From NCBI GenBank assembly GCA_002389045.1, contig DGNS01000015.1, forward strand, positions 307,139 through 355,378: DNA of 48,240 bases, read 5' to 3'. Shown here in pieces: positions 1 to 7,053 of this stretch; positions within the stretch are counted from its first letter, which is position 1, and every line of letters begins with the position of its first letter. Position numbers and translations under genes: made by a program. This DNA is from Thiotrichaceae bacterium UBA4486 (GTDB taxonomy: Bacteria > Pseudomonadota > Gammaproteobacteria > Eutrophobiales > Eutrophobiaceae). The notes beneath the pieces were generated by a model. It was not told the origin of the DNA. It saw nothing but the letters and a program-made list of their open reading frames with translations, and searched no databases.

Positions 1-227
1 GTGGATAGAGGCTGAAGGACGTTGGCGCCGTTCAGGATATCCTTCGTCAGCCGGCCCGCCGGTATAAATCCACTAACTTGCTGATTTTAATGCCCGGGCA
101 AAATGCATACCCGCAACACCGGAAATCTCTCGACGTCACGAAACGGATGATTCATTTACGATTCACGGTATTATGACGGGCCTGAATCAATCATTGGCGG
201 GCTGCAGGCATCGCCACAACAGGACTT
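1..227. other. Intergenic leader before pcnB
   Basis: No convincing gene lies here. One plus-strand frame is open from base 2 to a TAA near base 67 and could be the last ~20 codons of a gene that starts outside the window, but it is too short to call. The remainder is ordinary intergenic sequence ahead of pcnB. Confidence 0.4.
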
Positions 228-1547
228 ATGACAAAAGAATTACCCGATAACATTCACCGCTTGCCGGTAGAACCGCGCATCATCCCACGTTCGGATCACA
301 ACATCAGCCGCAATGACATCAGTGATAATGCGCTCAAGGTGCTGTACCGGCTGGCCAATGCCGGTTACAAGGCCTACCTGGTCGGCGGCGGTGTGCGCGA
401 TCTGCTGCTCGATATCAAACCGAAGGATTTTGACGTCGTCACTGACGCGCATCCGGAACAGATCCGGGAACTGTTTCGCAACTGCAGGCTGATAGGCCGG
501 CGTTTTCGGCTTGCCCATGTGCGCTTTGGCCCGGAGATTATCGAGGTGTCCACCTTCCGCGCCTGCCATTCCGGGGGGGAAGGTGATACCGAGTCCAGTG
601 ACGGCCGGATTCTCAGGGACAATGTCTATGGCGATATTGATGATGATGTCTGGCGGCGTGATTTTTCAGTCAATGCCCTGTTTTATAACATCGATGATTT
701 TTCAATTGTCGATTATGTCGGCGGTATGAATGACATCAGGGATCGGCAACTGCGCCTCATCGGTGATCCACAAGCCCGCTACCGTGAAGATCCCGTGCGC
801 ATGTTGCGCGCCATCCGTTTTGCCGCCAAGCTCGATTTCAGCATCCATGCCGATAGCGCCCGACCTATCCCGGTGCTGGCGACGCTGCTGAACGACATTC
901 CCCCGGCGCGCCTGTTCGAGGAATTTATAAAACTGTTTCTGGGTGGAACGGCCCACAAGACTTACGAACTGCTGTGTGAGTATGACCTGTTCACCTACCT
1001 GTTTCCGCAATCGGCCGCCATGATCAAAACCCATGCGCAGCATGGTGAGTTACTGCGCCATGCCTTTAACAATACCGATCAGCGACTGGCCGAAAACAAG
1101 CCGGTAACCCCGGGGTTTCTGGTCGCCGCCCTGTTGTGGGCACCGGTACGGCAACTGGCCGACGAGCATGAACGTCACGGCCTGCCGGAACTGGAAGCCC
1201 TGCATCTGGCCGGCGATGCCGTGGTCTCTCGCCAGGTCAGCCAGGTCGCCCTGCCGCGACGGATAACACTGATGGCGCGCGAGATCTGGACCATGCAATC
1301 GAGGCTGAAACGCCGCCAGGGCAAGCGGCCGCTGCGCCTGCTGTCGCATCCGCGTTTCCGGGCGGCCTACGATTTCCTGCTCTTGCGTGCGCAATCCGGA
1401 GAACATGTAACCGATCTTGCCGAGTGGTGGCAGAACCTGCAGCAGGAACATCCGGATGCCGTGGCGGCCGGTAAGCCACGCGGTGAACAGGTCCGCAAAC
1501 GCCGCCGTCCGCGCCGGCGTTCAAACCCGTCCGGCGATGGCCGCTGA
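228..1547 (+). CDS. pcnB: Poly(A) polymerase I
   Basis: Adds 3' poly(A) tails to RNAs, which in gammaproteobacteria marks them for degradation. The class II nucleotidyltransferase core is clear: GGGVRDLL at about residues 53-60, the metal-binding DFDVVTDA at 67-74 (Asp67 and Asp69), the RRFRLAHVRFG block near 91-101 and RRDFSVNALFYN near 143-154. The 439-aa length and the basic arginine-rich C-terminal tail fit PcnB better than the shorter CCA-adding enzyme, which shares the N-terminal fold. The ATG is preceded by AGGA at 221-224 with tight spacing. The gap to folK is only 8 bases and pcnB-folK linkage is common in gammaproteobacteria, which supports the call. Confidence 0.93.
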   Translation: MTKELPDNIHRLPVEPRIIPRSDHNISRNDISDNALKVLYRLANAGYKAYLVGGGVRDLLLDIKPKDFDVVTDAHPEQIRELFRNCRLIGRRFRLAHVRFGPEIIEVSTFRACHSGGEGDTESSDGRILRDNVYGDIDDDVWRRDFSVNALFYNIDDFSIVDYVGGMNDIRDRQLRLIGDPQARYREDPVRMLRAIRFAAKLDFSIHADSARPIPVLATLLNDIPPARLFEEFIKLFLGGTAHKTYELLCEYDLFTYLFPQSAAMIKTHAQHGELLRHAFNNTDQRLAENKPVTPGFLVAALLWAPVRQLADEHERHGLPELEALHLAGDAVVSRQVSQVALPRRITLMAREIWTMQSRLKRRQGKRPLRLLSHPRFRAAYDFLLLRAQSGEHVTDLAEWWQNLQQEHPDAVAAGKPRGEQVRKRRRPRRRSNPSGDGR

Positions 1548-1555
1548 AACTGATC

Positions 1556-2044
1556 ATGGTCGATGCGTACATAGGGCTGGGCAGTAACCTGGATGATCCG
1601 CAAGCGCACATCATCCGGGCCCTTGAAGAATTGAAACAGTTGCCGGGTTCCTGCCTGGTTGGTCGATCCTCGTTGTATGTCACTTCACCGGTCGGGCCGC
1701 AATCGCAACCGGATTATATCAACGCGGCCTGCCGCCTCGGCACGGAACTGGGCGCACATGATTTGCTGGAGCAACTCCAGGCCATTGAACATTGCCATGG
1801 GCGCCTGCGCGAAGGTGAGCAATGGGGACCCCGTACCCTGGACCTCGATCTGCTGCTGTATGGATCCGAGATTATTGATATGCCGGATCTGAAAGTGCCA
1901 CATAGTGAATTACATCGTCGCTGTTTCGTATTACAACCCCTGCATGAAATCGCCGGCGACGTCGTTGTACCGGGCCACGGATCGGTATCGGACCTGCTGG
2001 CGGCAGCGGACTGCAACGGTGTCAGGAAACTGGATCATGACTGA
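1556..2044 (+). CDS. folK: HPPK: 6-hydroxymethyl-dihydropterin pyrophosphokinase
   Basis: Transfers pyrophosphate from ATP to 6-hydroxymethyl-7,8-dihydropterin, the step before dihydropteroate synthase in folate synthesis. The protein is 162 aa, normal for HPPK. It opens with the family start AYIGLGSNLDDP, and the signature GPRTLDLDLLLYG lies at about residues 92-104, with the two Mg-binding aspartates in the DLD part. It follows pcnB by 8 bases, and its last 8 bases overlap the start of the deoxynucleoside kinase gene, so the set looks co-transcribed and translationally coupled. Confidence 0.95.
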   Translation: MVDAYIGLGSNLDDPQAHIIRALEELKQLPGSCLVGRSSLYVTSPVGPQSQPDYINAACRLGTELGAHDLLEQLQAIEHCHGRLREGEQWGPRTLDLDLLLYGSEIIDMPDLKVPHSELHRRCFVLQPLHEIAGDVVVPGHGSVSDLLAAADCNGVRKLDHD

Positions 2045-2681
2045 GGTTCATCCCGATTATATTGTCGTCGAAGGTCCTATCGGTGTCGGCAAGACAACAC
2101 TGGCGCGACAACTGGCCGAGGCTTATGGTTCCGATTTGATGCTGGAAATGCCGGTGGAAAACCCGTTCCTGGACAGGTTCTACCAGGATCGTAAAAATGC
2201 GGCGTTGCCCACGCAGTTGTATTTTCTGTTCCAGCGGGTGAAACAGATCGAATCATTGCGGCAGGTGGATATGTTCCGGCCGGTGCGGGTAGCCGATTTC
2301 CTGATGCAGAAAGATCGCCTGTTCGCAGAGGTCAACCTGTCCGAACAGGAGTTATCCCTGTACAACGAACTCTACCGGCGCATCAGCGTGGAAACCCCGG
2401 TGCCCGATCTGGTGATATATTTACAAGCCCCGGTGGAAGTACTGTTAAAGCGCATCGAGGAACGCGGCATCAGTTACGAACAGTCCATTGACGAGGATTA
2501 CCTGAACAGAATTTCAAAAGCCTATATAGATTTTTTTTACCATTACAACGCATCGCCGTTGCTGATTGTCAACACCATGGATTTCAATCTCTCTGATAAT
2601 TCCACCAATCTTGAACTGCTGCTGGATCACATCAGCCGGGTCAGGAACGGCCGCAGCTATTTCAATCCCAGGGACCTATGA
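2037..2681 (+). CDS. Deoxynucleoside kinase (deoxyadenosine/deoxyguanosine kinase family)
   Basis: Predicted to phosphorylate a deoxynucleoside for salvage. The N-terminus carries a Walker A motif, EGPIGVGKTTLA, at about residues 12-23. RVADFLMQKDRLFA and the LID-like segment LKRIEERG follow, in the order seen in the dNK superfamily. I place the start at the ATG at 2037 (214 aa). An upstream frame opening at 1905 would overlap most of the end of folK and adds no conserved sequence. The start overlaps folK by 8 bases and the stop overlaps panB as ATGA. A folK-dNK-panB order is common in gammaproteobacteria. The exact nucleoside preference cannot be read from sequence. Confidence 0.85.
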   Translation: MTEVHPDYIVVEGPIGVGKTTLARQLAEAYGSDLMLEMPVENPFLDRFYQDRKNAALPTQLYFLFQRVKQIESLRQVDMFRPVRVADFLMQKDRLFAEVNLSEQELSLYNELYRRISVETPVPDLVIYLQAPVEVLLKRIEERGISYEQSIDEDYLNRISKAYIDFFYHYNASPLLIVNTMDFNLSDNSTNLELLLDHISRVRNGRSYFNPRDL

Positions 2682-3478
2682 CTCGCAAGCTGACCACCCG
2701 CAACCTGATCGAAATGAAGGCGGCAAACACGAAAATCGCCAGTTTGACGGCTTATGACGCCAGCTTTGCGCGCGTCCTCGATAATGAGAATGTCGATGTG
2801 ATCCTGGTCGGGGATTCCCTCGGCATGGTGATCCAGGGCGCGGCCAACACACTCGCCGTAAGCATGCGCGACATGATTTATCACAGCGCCATCGTCAGTG
2901 GCGTGGTTGAACGTGGGCTGGTCGTCGTGGACATGCCGTTCATGAGTTACACCAGTACGGCGCAGGCACTCGGTAATGCCGCCCGTCTCGTCAGTGAAGG
3001 CGGCGCCGATGTCGTCAAGCTGGAAGGCGGCGCAATCATACTGGAAAGCGTGCGCGCACTGACCGAACACGGCATCGCCGTATGCGGCCACCTCGGGCTG
3101 ACACCGCAGTCCATTCATCAACTCGGTGGTTATCATGTCCAGGGCCGGGATTTTCAAGCGGCGGCGGCCATGCGCCGGGATGCCCTGGATTTACAGGCCG
3201 CCGGGGCCTGCATGCTGGTACTCGAATGTGTTCCCGGCGGGCTTGCCGGGGAGATCAGCCGGTCGCTGTCCATTCCCGTGATAGGCATCGGTGCGGGTAA
3301 CCAGTGCGACGGCCAGGTGCTCGTGTTGCAGGACATGCTCGGTATTTCCGGGCTGGCGCTCAGATTCAGCCGGAATTTCCTGGCCGATGCGGATTCCATT
3401 CAACAGGCGGTCGCGAACTACGTCAGTGCGGTCAGGGACGGCAGCTTTCCGGCGCCGGAACATCACGTGGCGCCATGA
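2678..3478 (+). CDS. panB: Ketopantoate hydroxymethyltransferase
   Basis: Transfers the one-carbon group of methylene-tetrahydrofolate to alpha-ketoisovalerate to make ketopantoate, the first committed step to pantothenate and CoA. At 266 aa it is full length. Family motifs visible: SLTAYDASFA near the start, the metal-binding VGDSLGMV (about residues 45-52), VVKLEGG (about 112-118), the active-site glutamate region LVLECVPG and IPVIGIGAG. Start and stop overlap its neighbours by 4 bases each (ATGA), linking dNK, panB and panC in one transcript. Its folate need fits with folK two genes upstream. Confidence 0.96.
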   Translation: MTRKLTTRNLIEMKAANTKIASLTAYDASFARVLDNENVDVILVGDSLGMVIQGAANTLAVSMRDMIYHSAIVSGVVERGLVVVDMPFMSYTSTAQALGNAARLVSEGGADVVKLEGGAIILESVRALTEHGIAVCGHLGLTPQSIHQLGGYHVQGRDFQAAAAMRRDALDLQAAGACMLVLECVPGGLAGEISRSLSIPVIGIGAGNQCDGQVLVLQDMLGISGLALRFSRNFLADADSIQQAVANYVSAVRDGSFPAPEHHVAP

Positions 3479-4317
3479 TCGAAATCCGGGTTACGGCCGA
3501 TCTGCGCCGGCAAATCCGCACCTGGAAAACCGCGGGCGACAGCATTGTGCTGGTGCCGACCCTGGGCAACCTGCACGCCGGTCATCTGGCCCTGGTGCAA
3601 GCCGCCCGTACGCACGGTCATCGCGTCGTGGTCAGTATTTTTGTCAATCCGACCCAGTTCGTCGCCGGGGAGGATTACGAGCAGTACCCGCGCACCCTGG
3701 AAGCGGATCTCGAACACCTGGAACACTACGCCGTGGACCTGGTGTATTGTCCCGGGGTTTCCGATATTTACCCGGATCCCACGAGCCCCGGAACGGAGGT
3801 ATCCGTACCGGCGCTGGATGGCATTTTTTGCGGGGCCTCAAGGCCGGGCCATTTCACCGGCGTCGCCACCGTGGTGACACGCCTGTTTAACCTGGTTCAA
3901 CCGGACAAAGCGGTTTTCGGTGAGAAGGATTACCAGCAATTGTTGCTGATCAGGAAACTGGTCCATGACTTGCACTTCCCGATTGAAATCATCGCTCATC
4001 CGACGGTGCGCGAAGCCGACGGACTGGCGCTGAGTTCGCGTAACCAGTATCTTGATGAGTCGCAGCGCCAGGCCGCACCGACACTGTATCAAACCCTGTG
4101 TTCAATACGGGATCGAATTCTGTCGGGTGAAGGCGACTACGGTGCCCTGGAACGCTATGGCCGGCAACGACTTGAAGAAGCCGGCTTCAGGGTGGATTAT
4201 GTGTCCATCGCCGCGGCCGGCGATCTGGGTGAGCCACGGGATGATGACTGCGTGGTGCTGGCGGCTGCCTCGCTGGGCCGGGCGCGGTTGATTGATAATT
4301 TACGGGTGGGTGGTTGA
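3475..4317 (+). CDS. panC: Pantothenate synthetase
   Basis: Condenses pantoate with beta-alanine using ATP. I place the start at the ATG at 3475 (280 aa), which overlaps the panB stop as ATGA. The frame is open back to 3304, but that part is antisense-like sequence within panB and lies outside the family. The nucleotide-binding motif reads VPTLGNLHAGHLALV, close to the usual VPTMGNLHEGH. FVNPTQF, the VFGEKDYQQL motif and LSSRNQYL follow in order, all needed in this HIGH-type ligase fold. panD, which makes the beta-alanine substrate, lies 267 bases downstream beyond a repeat element. Confidence 0.96.
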   Translation: MIEIRVTADLRRQIRTWKTAGDSIVLVPTLGNLHAGHLALVQAARTHGHRVVVSIFVNPTQFVAGEDYEQYPRTLEADLEHLEHYAVDLVYCPGVSDIYPDPTSPGTEVSVPALDGIFCGASRPGHFTGVATVVTRLFNLVQPDKAVFGEKDYQQLLLIRKLVHDLHFPIEIIAHPTVREADGLALSSRNQYLDESQRQAAPTLYQTLCSIRDRILSGEGDYGALERYGRQRLEEAGFRVDYVSIAAAGDLGEPRDDDCVVLAAASLGRARLIDNLRVGG

Positions 4318-4359
4318 ACCGCTACCGGGATTCGTCCATACTTCGCCGTCCTGTGAGCA

Positions 4360-4518
4360 TTAGGGAATCTCTGAACAAGTCGTTTTTGTCATCCTATGCT
4401 TGTTCTGTGTCATTTCGAGCGAAGCGAGAAATCTTATAGTCTATTGTTTTTATTCGGTATTTATATCGCCAGATTTCTTGCTACAGTCGAAATGACAACT
4501 TGTTTAGAGGTTCCTTAG
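4360..4518. repeat. MITE-like long inverted repeat between panC and panD
   Basis: The two ends are imperfect inverted repeats: TTAGGGAATCTCTGAACAAG at the left and, on the other strand from the right end, CTAAGGAACCTCTAAACAAG. Pairing continues inward: GTCATTTCGAGCGAAGCGAG on the left matches the complement of the segment around 4470-4497, so almost the whole element folds as one imperfect hairpin of about 160 nt. It encodes no protein. Similar non-autonomous elements with a TCATTTCGAGCG core occur in many bacteria (from memory). It separates panD from panBC and may weaken read-through. Confidence 0.65.
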
Positions 4519-4584
4519 ATATGCTTGTTTTTTATCATCCATACTTGTATTTTGACTTGTAAATCAGCGGGTTTTGTTTAACTA

Positions 4585-4965
4585 ATGGATATCACATTAC
4601 TTAAATCGAAATTGCATCAGGCCTGTGTCACACACTCCGAGGTTGATTACGATGGCTCCTGCGCCATCGATGGCGATCTGCTGGATCTGGCCGACATCCG
4701 TGAGTACGAACAGATTGATATCTATAACATCAGCAATGGCGAGCGATTCACTACCTACGCCATTCGTGCCGAAGCCCGATCCCGCATCATCTCCGTAAAC
4801 GGCGCCGCCGCGCACAAGGCCAACCCCGGTGACCGTGTCATCATCTGCACCTATGCGCGTATGTCCGGGGAAGAAGCGCGTAATTTCAAACCGAAGCTGG
4901 TGTATCTGGACGAAAACAATCACGTCGTGCGCATCAAGGATTCCATTCCAGTCCAGGCCGCCTGA
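4585..4965 (+). CDS. panD: Aspartate 1-decarboxylase
   Basis: Decarboxylates aspartate to beta-alanine for PanC. The 126-aa proenzyme self-cleaves at Gly24-Ser25, which is present as YDGSCAID, so Ser25 can become the pyruvoyl cofactor. Other conserved stretches are Lys9 in KSKLHQA, RFTTYAIRA (Tyr57-Arg region) and NGAAAHKANPGDRVII. It is separated from panC by the MITE-like element at 4360-4518, so it may have its own promoter rather than read-through from panBC. A 24-nt hairpin follows 20 bases after the stop. Confidence 0.96.
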   Translation: MDITLLKSKLHQACVTHSEVDYDGSCAIDGDLLDLADIREYEQIDIYNISNGERFTTYAIRAEARSRIISVNGAAAHKANPGDRVIICTYARMSGEEARNFKPKLVYLDENNHVVRIKDSIPVQAA

Positions 4966-4984
4966 ACAGAATATAGAATATAAC

Positions 4985-5008
4985 GGTGTCTGACTTCAGT
5001 CTGACACC
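4985..5008. repeat. 24-nt GGTGTC hairpin repeat, copy 1
   Basis: Arms GGTGTCTGAC and GTCTGACACC with a TTCA loop and one T-T mismatch. It sits between the convergent genes panD and regA, where it could also act as a two-way terminator. Six more copies of the same design occur in this window. Confidence 0.75.
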
Positions 5009-5050
5009 TTCTGTCTACCACTCCGCATCCTTGCGAGTGCCATCCCGCAT

Positions 5051-5590
5051 TCAATCCGCCTGGCTCGGGCGCTTTTGCAACTTGCGTTGCAGGGTTCGCC
5101 GGTGCATGCCGAGGCGGCGCGCGGCTTCCGAGATGTTGCCGTCGCATTCCGCCAGCACTTTCTGCAGATGTTCCCATTCCAGCCGCTTGTACGGCATGGG
5201 CTGGGGCGTCACCGGGATGTCAGCCTTGCCGCTTTTTTCACCGAGCGCCGCATAAATTTCATCGGCATCAGCCGGTTTGGTCAGGTAATGCCGCGCGCCC
5301 AGCTTGATGGCTTCCACTGCCGTTTGAATACTGGCGTAACCGGTGAGTACGACAATTGCCATGTCCGGCTGCCTGGCGATGAGTTGCGGTATCAGTGTCA
5401 GGCCGGATCGATTCGGCATGTTCAAATCCACGATGGCGTAGACGAATTGTTCCAGCGCTAATCGCGTGGCGCTGTCGGCATCATGCGCGACAGTTACCTT
5501 CAACCCGCGCCGTTGCAACGCCCGGGCGAGCACCCGGCAGAAGGTCTCGTCATCGTCAACCAGTAACAGAGCCTCACCGTGATGTGTCAT
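5051..5590 (-). CDS. regA: Redox response regulator RegA/PrrA/ActR family
   Basis: DNA-binding response regulator of a global redox two-component system. The receiver domain occupies residues 1-120: acidic pocket VDDDE (11-15), phospho-acceptor Asp55 in AIVDLNMP, and LTGYAS and LTKPA carrying the conserved Thr and Lys. A Pro-rich linker leads to a Fis-type helix-turn-helix at about 135-175 (ISEAARRLGMHRRTLQRKL). The HTH and the 179-aa length match the RegA/PrrA family, which typically controls respiration, energy and nitrogen metabolism. The start overlaps the sensor stop (ATGA), so the two are translationally coupled. Named from family features; the regulon is not visible here. Confidence 0.9.
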   Translation of the reverse strand: MTHHGEALLLVDDDETFCRVLARALQRRGLKVTVAHDADSATRLALEQFVYAIVDLNMPNRSGLTLIPQLIARQPDMAIVVLTGYASIQTAVEAIKLGARHYLTKPADADEIYAALGEKSGKADIPVTPQPMPYKRLEWEHLQKVLAECDGNISEAARRLGMHRRTLQRKLQKRPSQAD

Positions 5591-6855
5591 GAGGTGCGCA
5601 GCCTCGCAAGCGGCAGGGTGATCACCGCCTCGGTGCCGGTGTCCGGTGCTGTCCGGTTTTGCAAACGCAGATCACCACCCAGACGATTGAGCGTAATGCG
5701 TGACAGGAACAGGCCGATGCCGAGCCCCCCGGTTTCGCCTTCGCCGGTTGTCGCATCCCGTACTCCCTCATCACACGCCTCTATGCCCATGCCATCATCG
5801 ATGACATGGATTTCCAGGCGGTTGTTGTCCCAGTAGGCGCTGAAGGATATCCGTGACCGGCAGGCGTTGGCCGCGTTGTTGAGAACATTATGTATAGCCT
5901 GGTCCAGTGTACGTTCGGCGATAATCGACGGTGCGGGTTCCGTGCCCTGAATACTGACATCGGTTTCCTGATCCGGGCGCAATTCCCGCCACTCGCGGAC
6001 AAGATTATCAAGATACCGGTTTACAGGCAGCGCCTGCCCGCCTTCGGCGTGAGCTTCACCGGATTCCACCGCCATGCGTGAAAGGATGGTCTTGCAACGA
6101 TCAATCTGCTGGCGCAATACCCGCAGATCCTCGATCCGTTCCGGTTGCCGTTCAAGCCCGTGTTCCAGTTCACGCGCCAGCACGGCCATGGTGGCCAGCG
6201 GGGTGCCCAGTTCATGGGCGGTACCGGCTGCCAGTGTGCCCAGCGCCAGGACCTGATCGGCCTGCAGGTTTTCCTCGCGGGCGCGGGCCAGGGCACGATC
6301 GCGTTTGCGAATACTGAGACCGATACGCGACACATAATAGGTGAGCAGTGCGGAACTGATCAGAAAGCCATACCACATGCCCCAGATATGCAGATTAAAT
6401 CCGTGCTGGTGATGACCCGAATCCAGCAGCGGAACATGAAAAAACATCAGCACCGTGTAACTGAGCGCGGCCAGACCCGCAATCAGACAGGCCTGGCGAA
6501 AATTCAGCGTGGCAGCGGCAAAAGTGATGGGCAACAGGAAGAAAAAGATAAACGGATTGCTGGAACCGCCGGTGAAATACACCAGCAGTGACAGTGCAAT
6601 GACATCGACAATCAACTGGACCTGGATGGTGCGTGGGCCAATCGGTGTGCCGTCGGGATTGCGAAGAATGGATACCAGTGTGAACAGGCTGATGCCGGCA
6701 ATGATCAGAATCACCGGCAACAGGGGGAAATGCAGTGAAAAGCGGAAATACATGAACACCAGCGCCACCACCTGGGCGCCGATGGCGATGGCGCGCAGCG
6801 ATAACAGGTATCGCAGGTTCTGTTCGAGATAATTGTGCAGGTTGCTGCCCGGCAT
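5587..6855 (-). CDS. regB: Redox sensor histidine kinase RegB/PrrB family
   Basis: Membrane sensor kinase partner of RegA. I chose the ATG at 6855 (422 aa, numbering below), with GGAA 7 bases upstream; a TTG start at 6879 would add 8 residues. About six hydrophobic segments fill the first ~180 residues. The quinone-sensing heptapeptide GGSSNPF lies at 96-102. The phospho-acceptor His214 sits in the RegB-type H-box AGTAHELGTPLAT, and the redox-active cysteine of the family is present at Cys254 in DRCKTIL. The ATPase domain has NVLNNAANA, DDGMGI and GGLGIGLFL. It probably signals the redox state of the quinone pool. The TonB-receptor gene starts divergently 200 bases away. Confidence 0.92.
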   Translation of the reverse strand: MPGSNLHNYLEQNLRYLLSLRAIAIGAQVVALVFMYFRFSLHFPLLPVILIIAGISLFTLVSILRNPDGTPIGPRTIQVQLIVDVIALSLLVYFTGGSSNPFIFFFLLPITFAAATLNFRQACLIAGLAALSYTVLMFFHVPLLDSGHHQHGFNLHIWGMWYGFLISSALLTYYVSRIGLSIRKRDRALARAREENLQADQVLALGTLAAGTAHELGTPLATMAVLARELEHGLERQPERIEDLRVLRQQIDRCKTILSRMAVESGEAHAEGGQALPVNRYLDNLVREWRELRPDQETDVSIQGTEPAPSIIAERTLDQAIHNVLNNAANACRSRISFSAYWDNNRLEIHVIDDGMGIEACDEGVRDATTGEGETGGLGIGLFLSRITLNRLGGDLRLQNRTAPDTGTEAVITLPLARLRTS

Positions 6856-7040
6856 GTCCTGATTCCGGGTCAAGGCCAAAACCGGGGGAGCGAATTGATA
6901 ACCATACGCCGGAATTATAAAGCTTCACAGCGCCCTCGTGTGCGTCAATTTGTCGCATGGGCAGGCCGGTGACTATCTGCTACTTTCGGCCTCCTTTAGA
7001 ACGATTCAAAAAATAATATGAACAGGCAAGCCGGAATCAT

Positions 7041-7046
7041 GGGAGG
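7041..7046 (+). promoter_or_regulatory. Shine-Dalgarno site that sets the TonB-receptor start
   Basis: GGGAGG lies 7 bases before the ATG at 7054. The in-frame ATGs at 7018 and 7039 have no such site, and starting at 7054 puts a clean signal peptide at the very N-terminus. Confidence 0.75.
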
Positions 7047-7053
7047 CAAACGT

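Noticed and set aside
3304..3474. A 57-residue N-terminal extension of PanC
   Set aside because: It overlaps panB in another frame and has no PanC homology; the ATGA-overlapping ATG at 3475 fits the family.
4318..4584. Riboswitch upstream of panD
   Set aside because: The structure is explained by the terminal inverted repeats of a MITE-like element; no known riboswitch core is seen.
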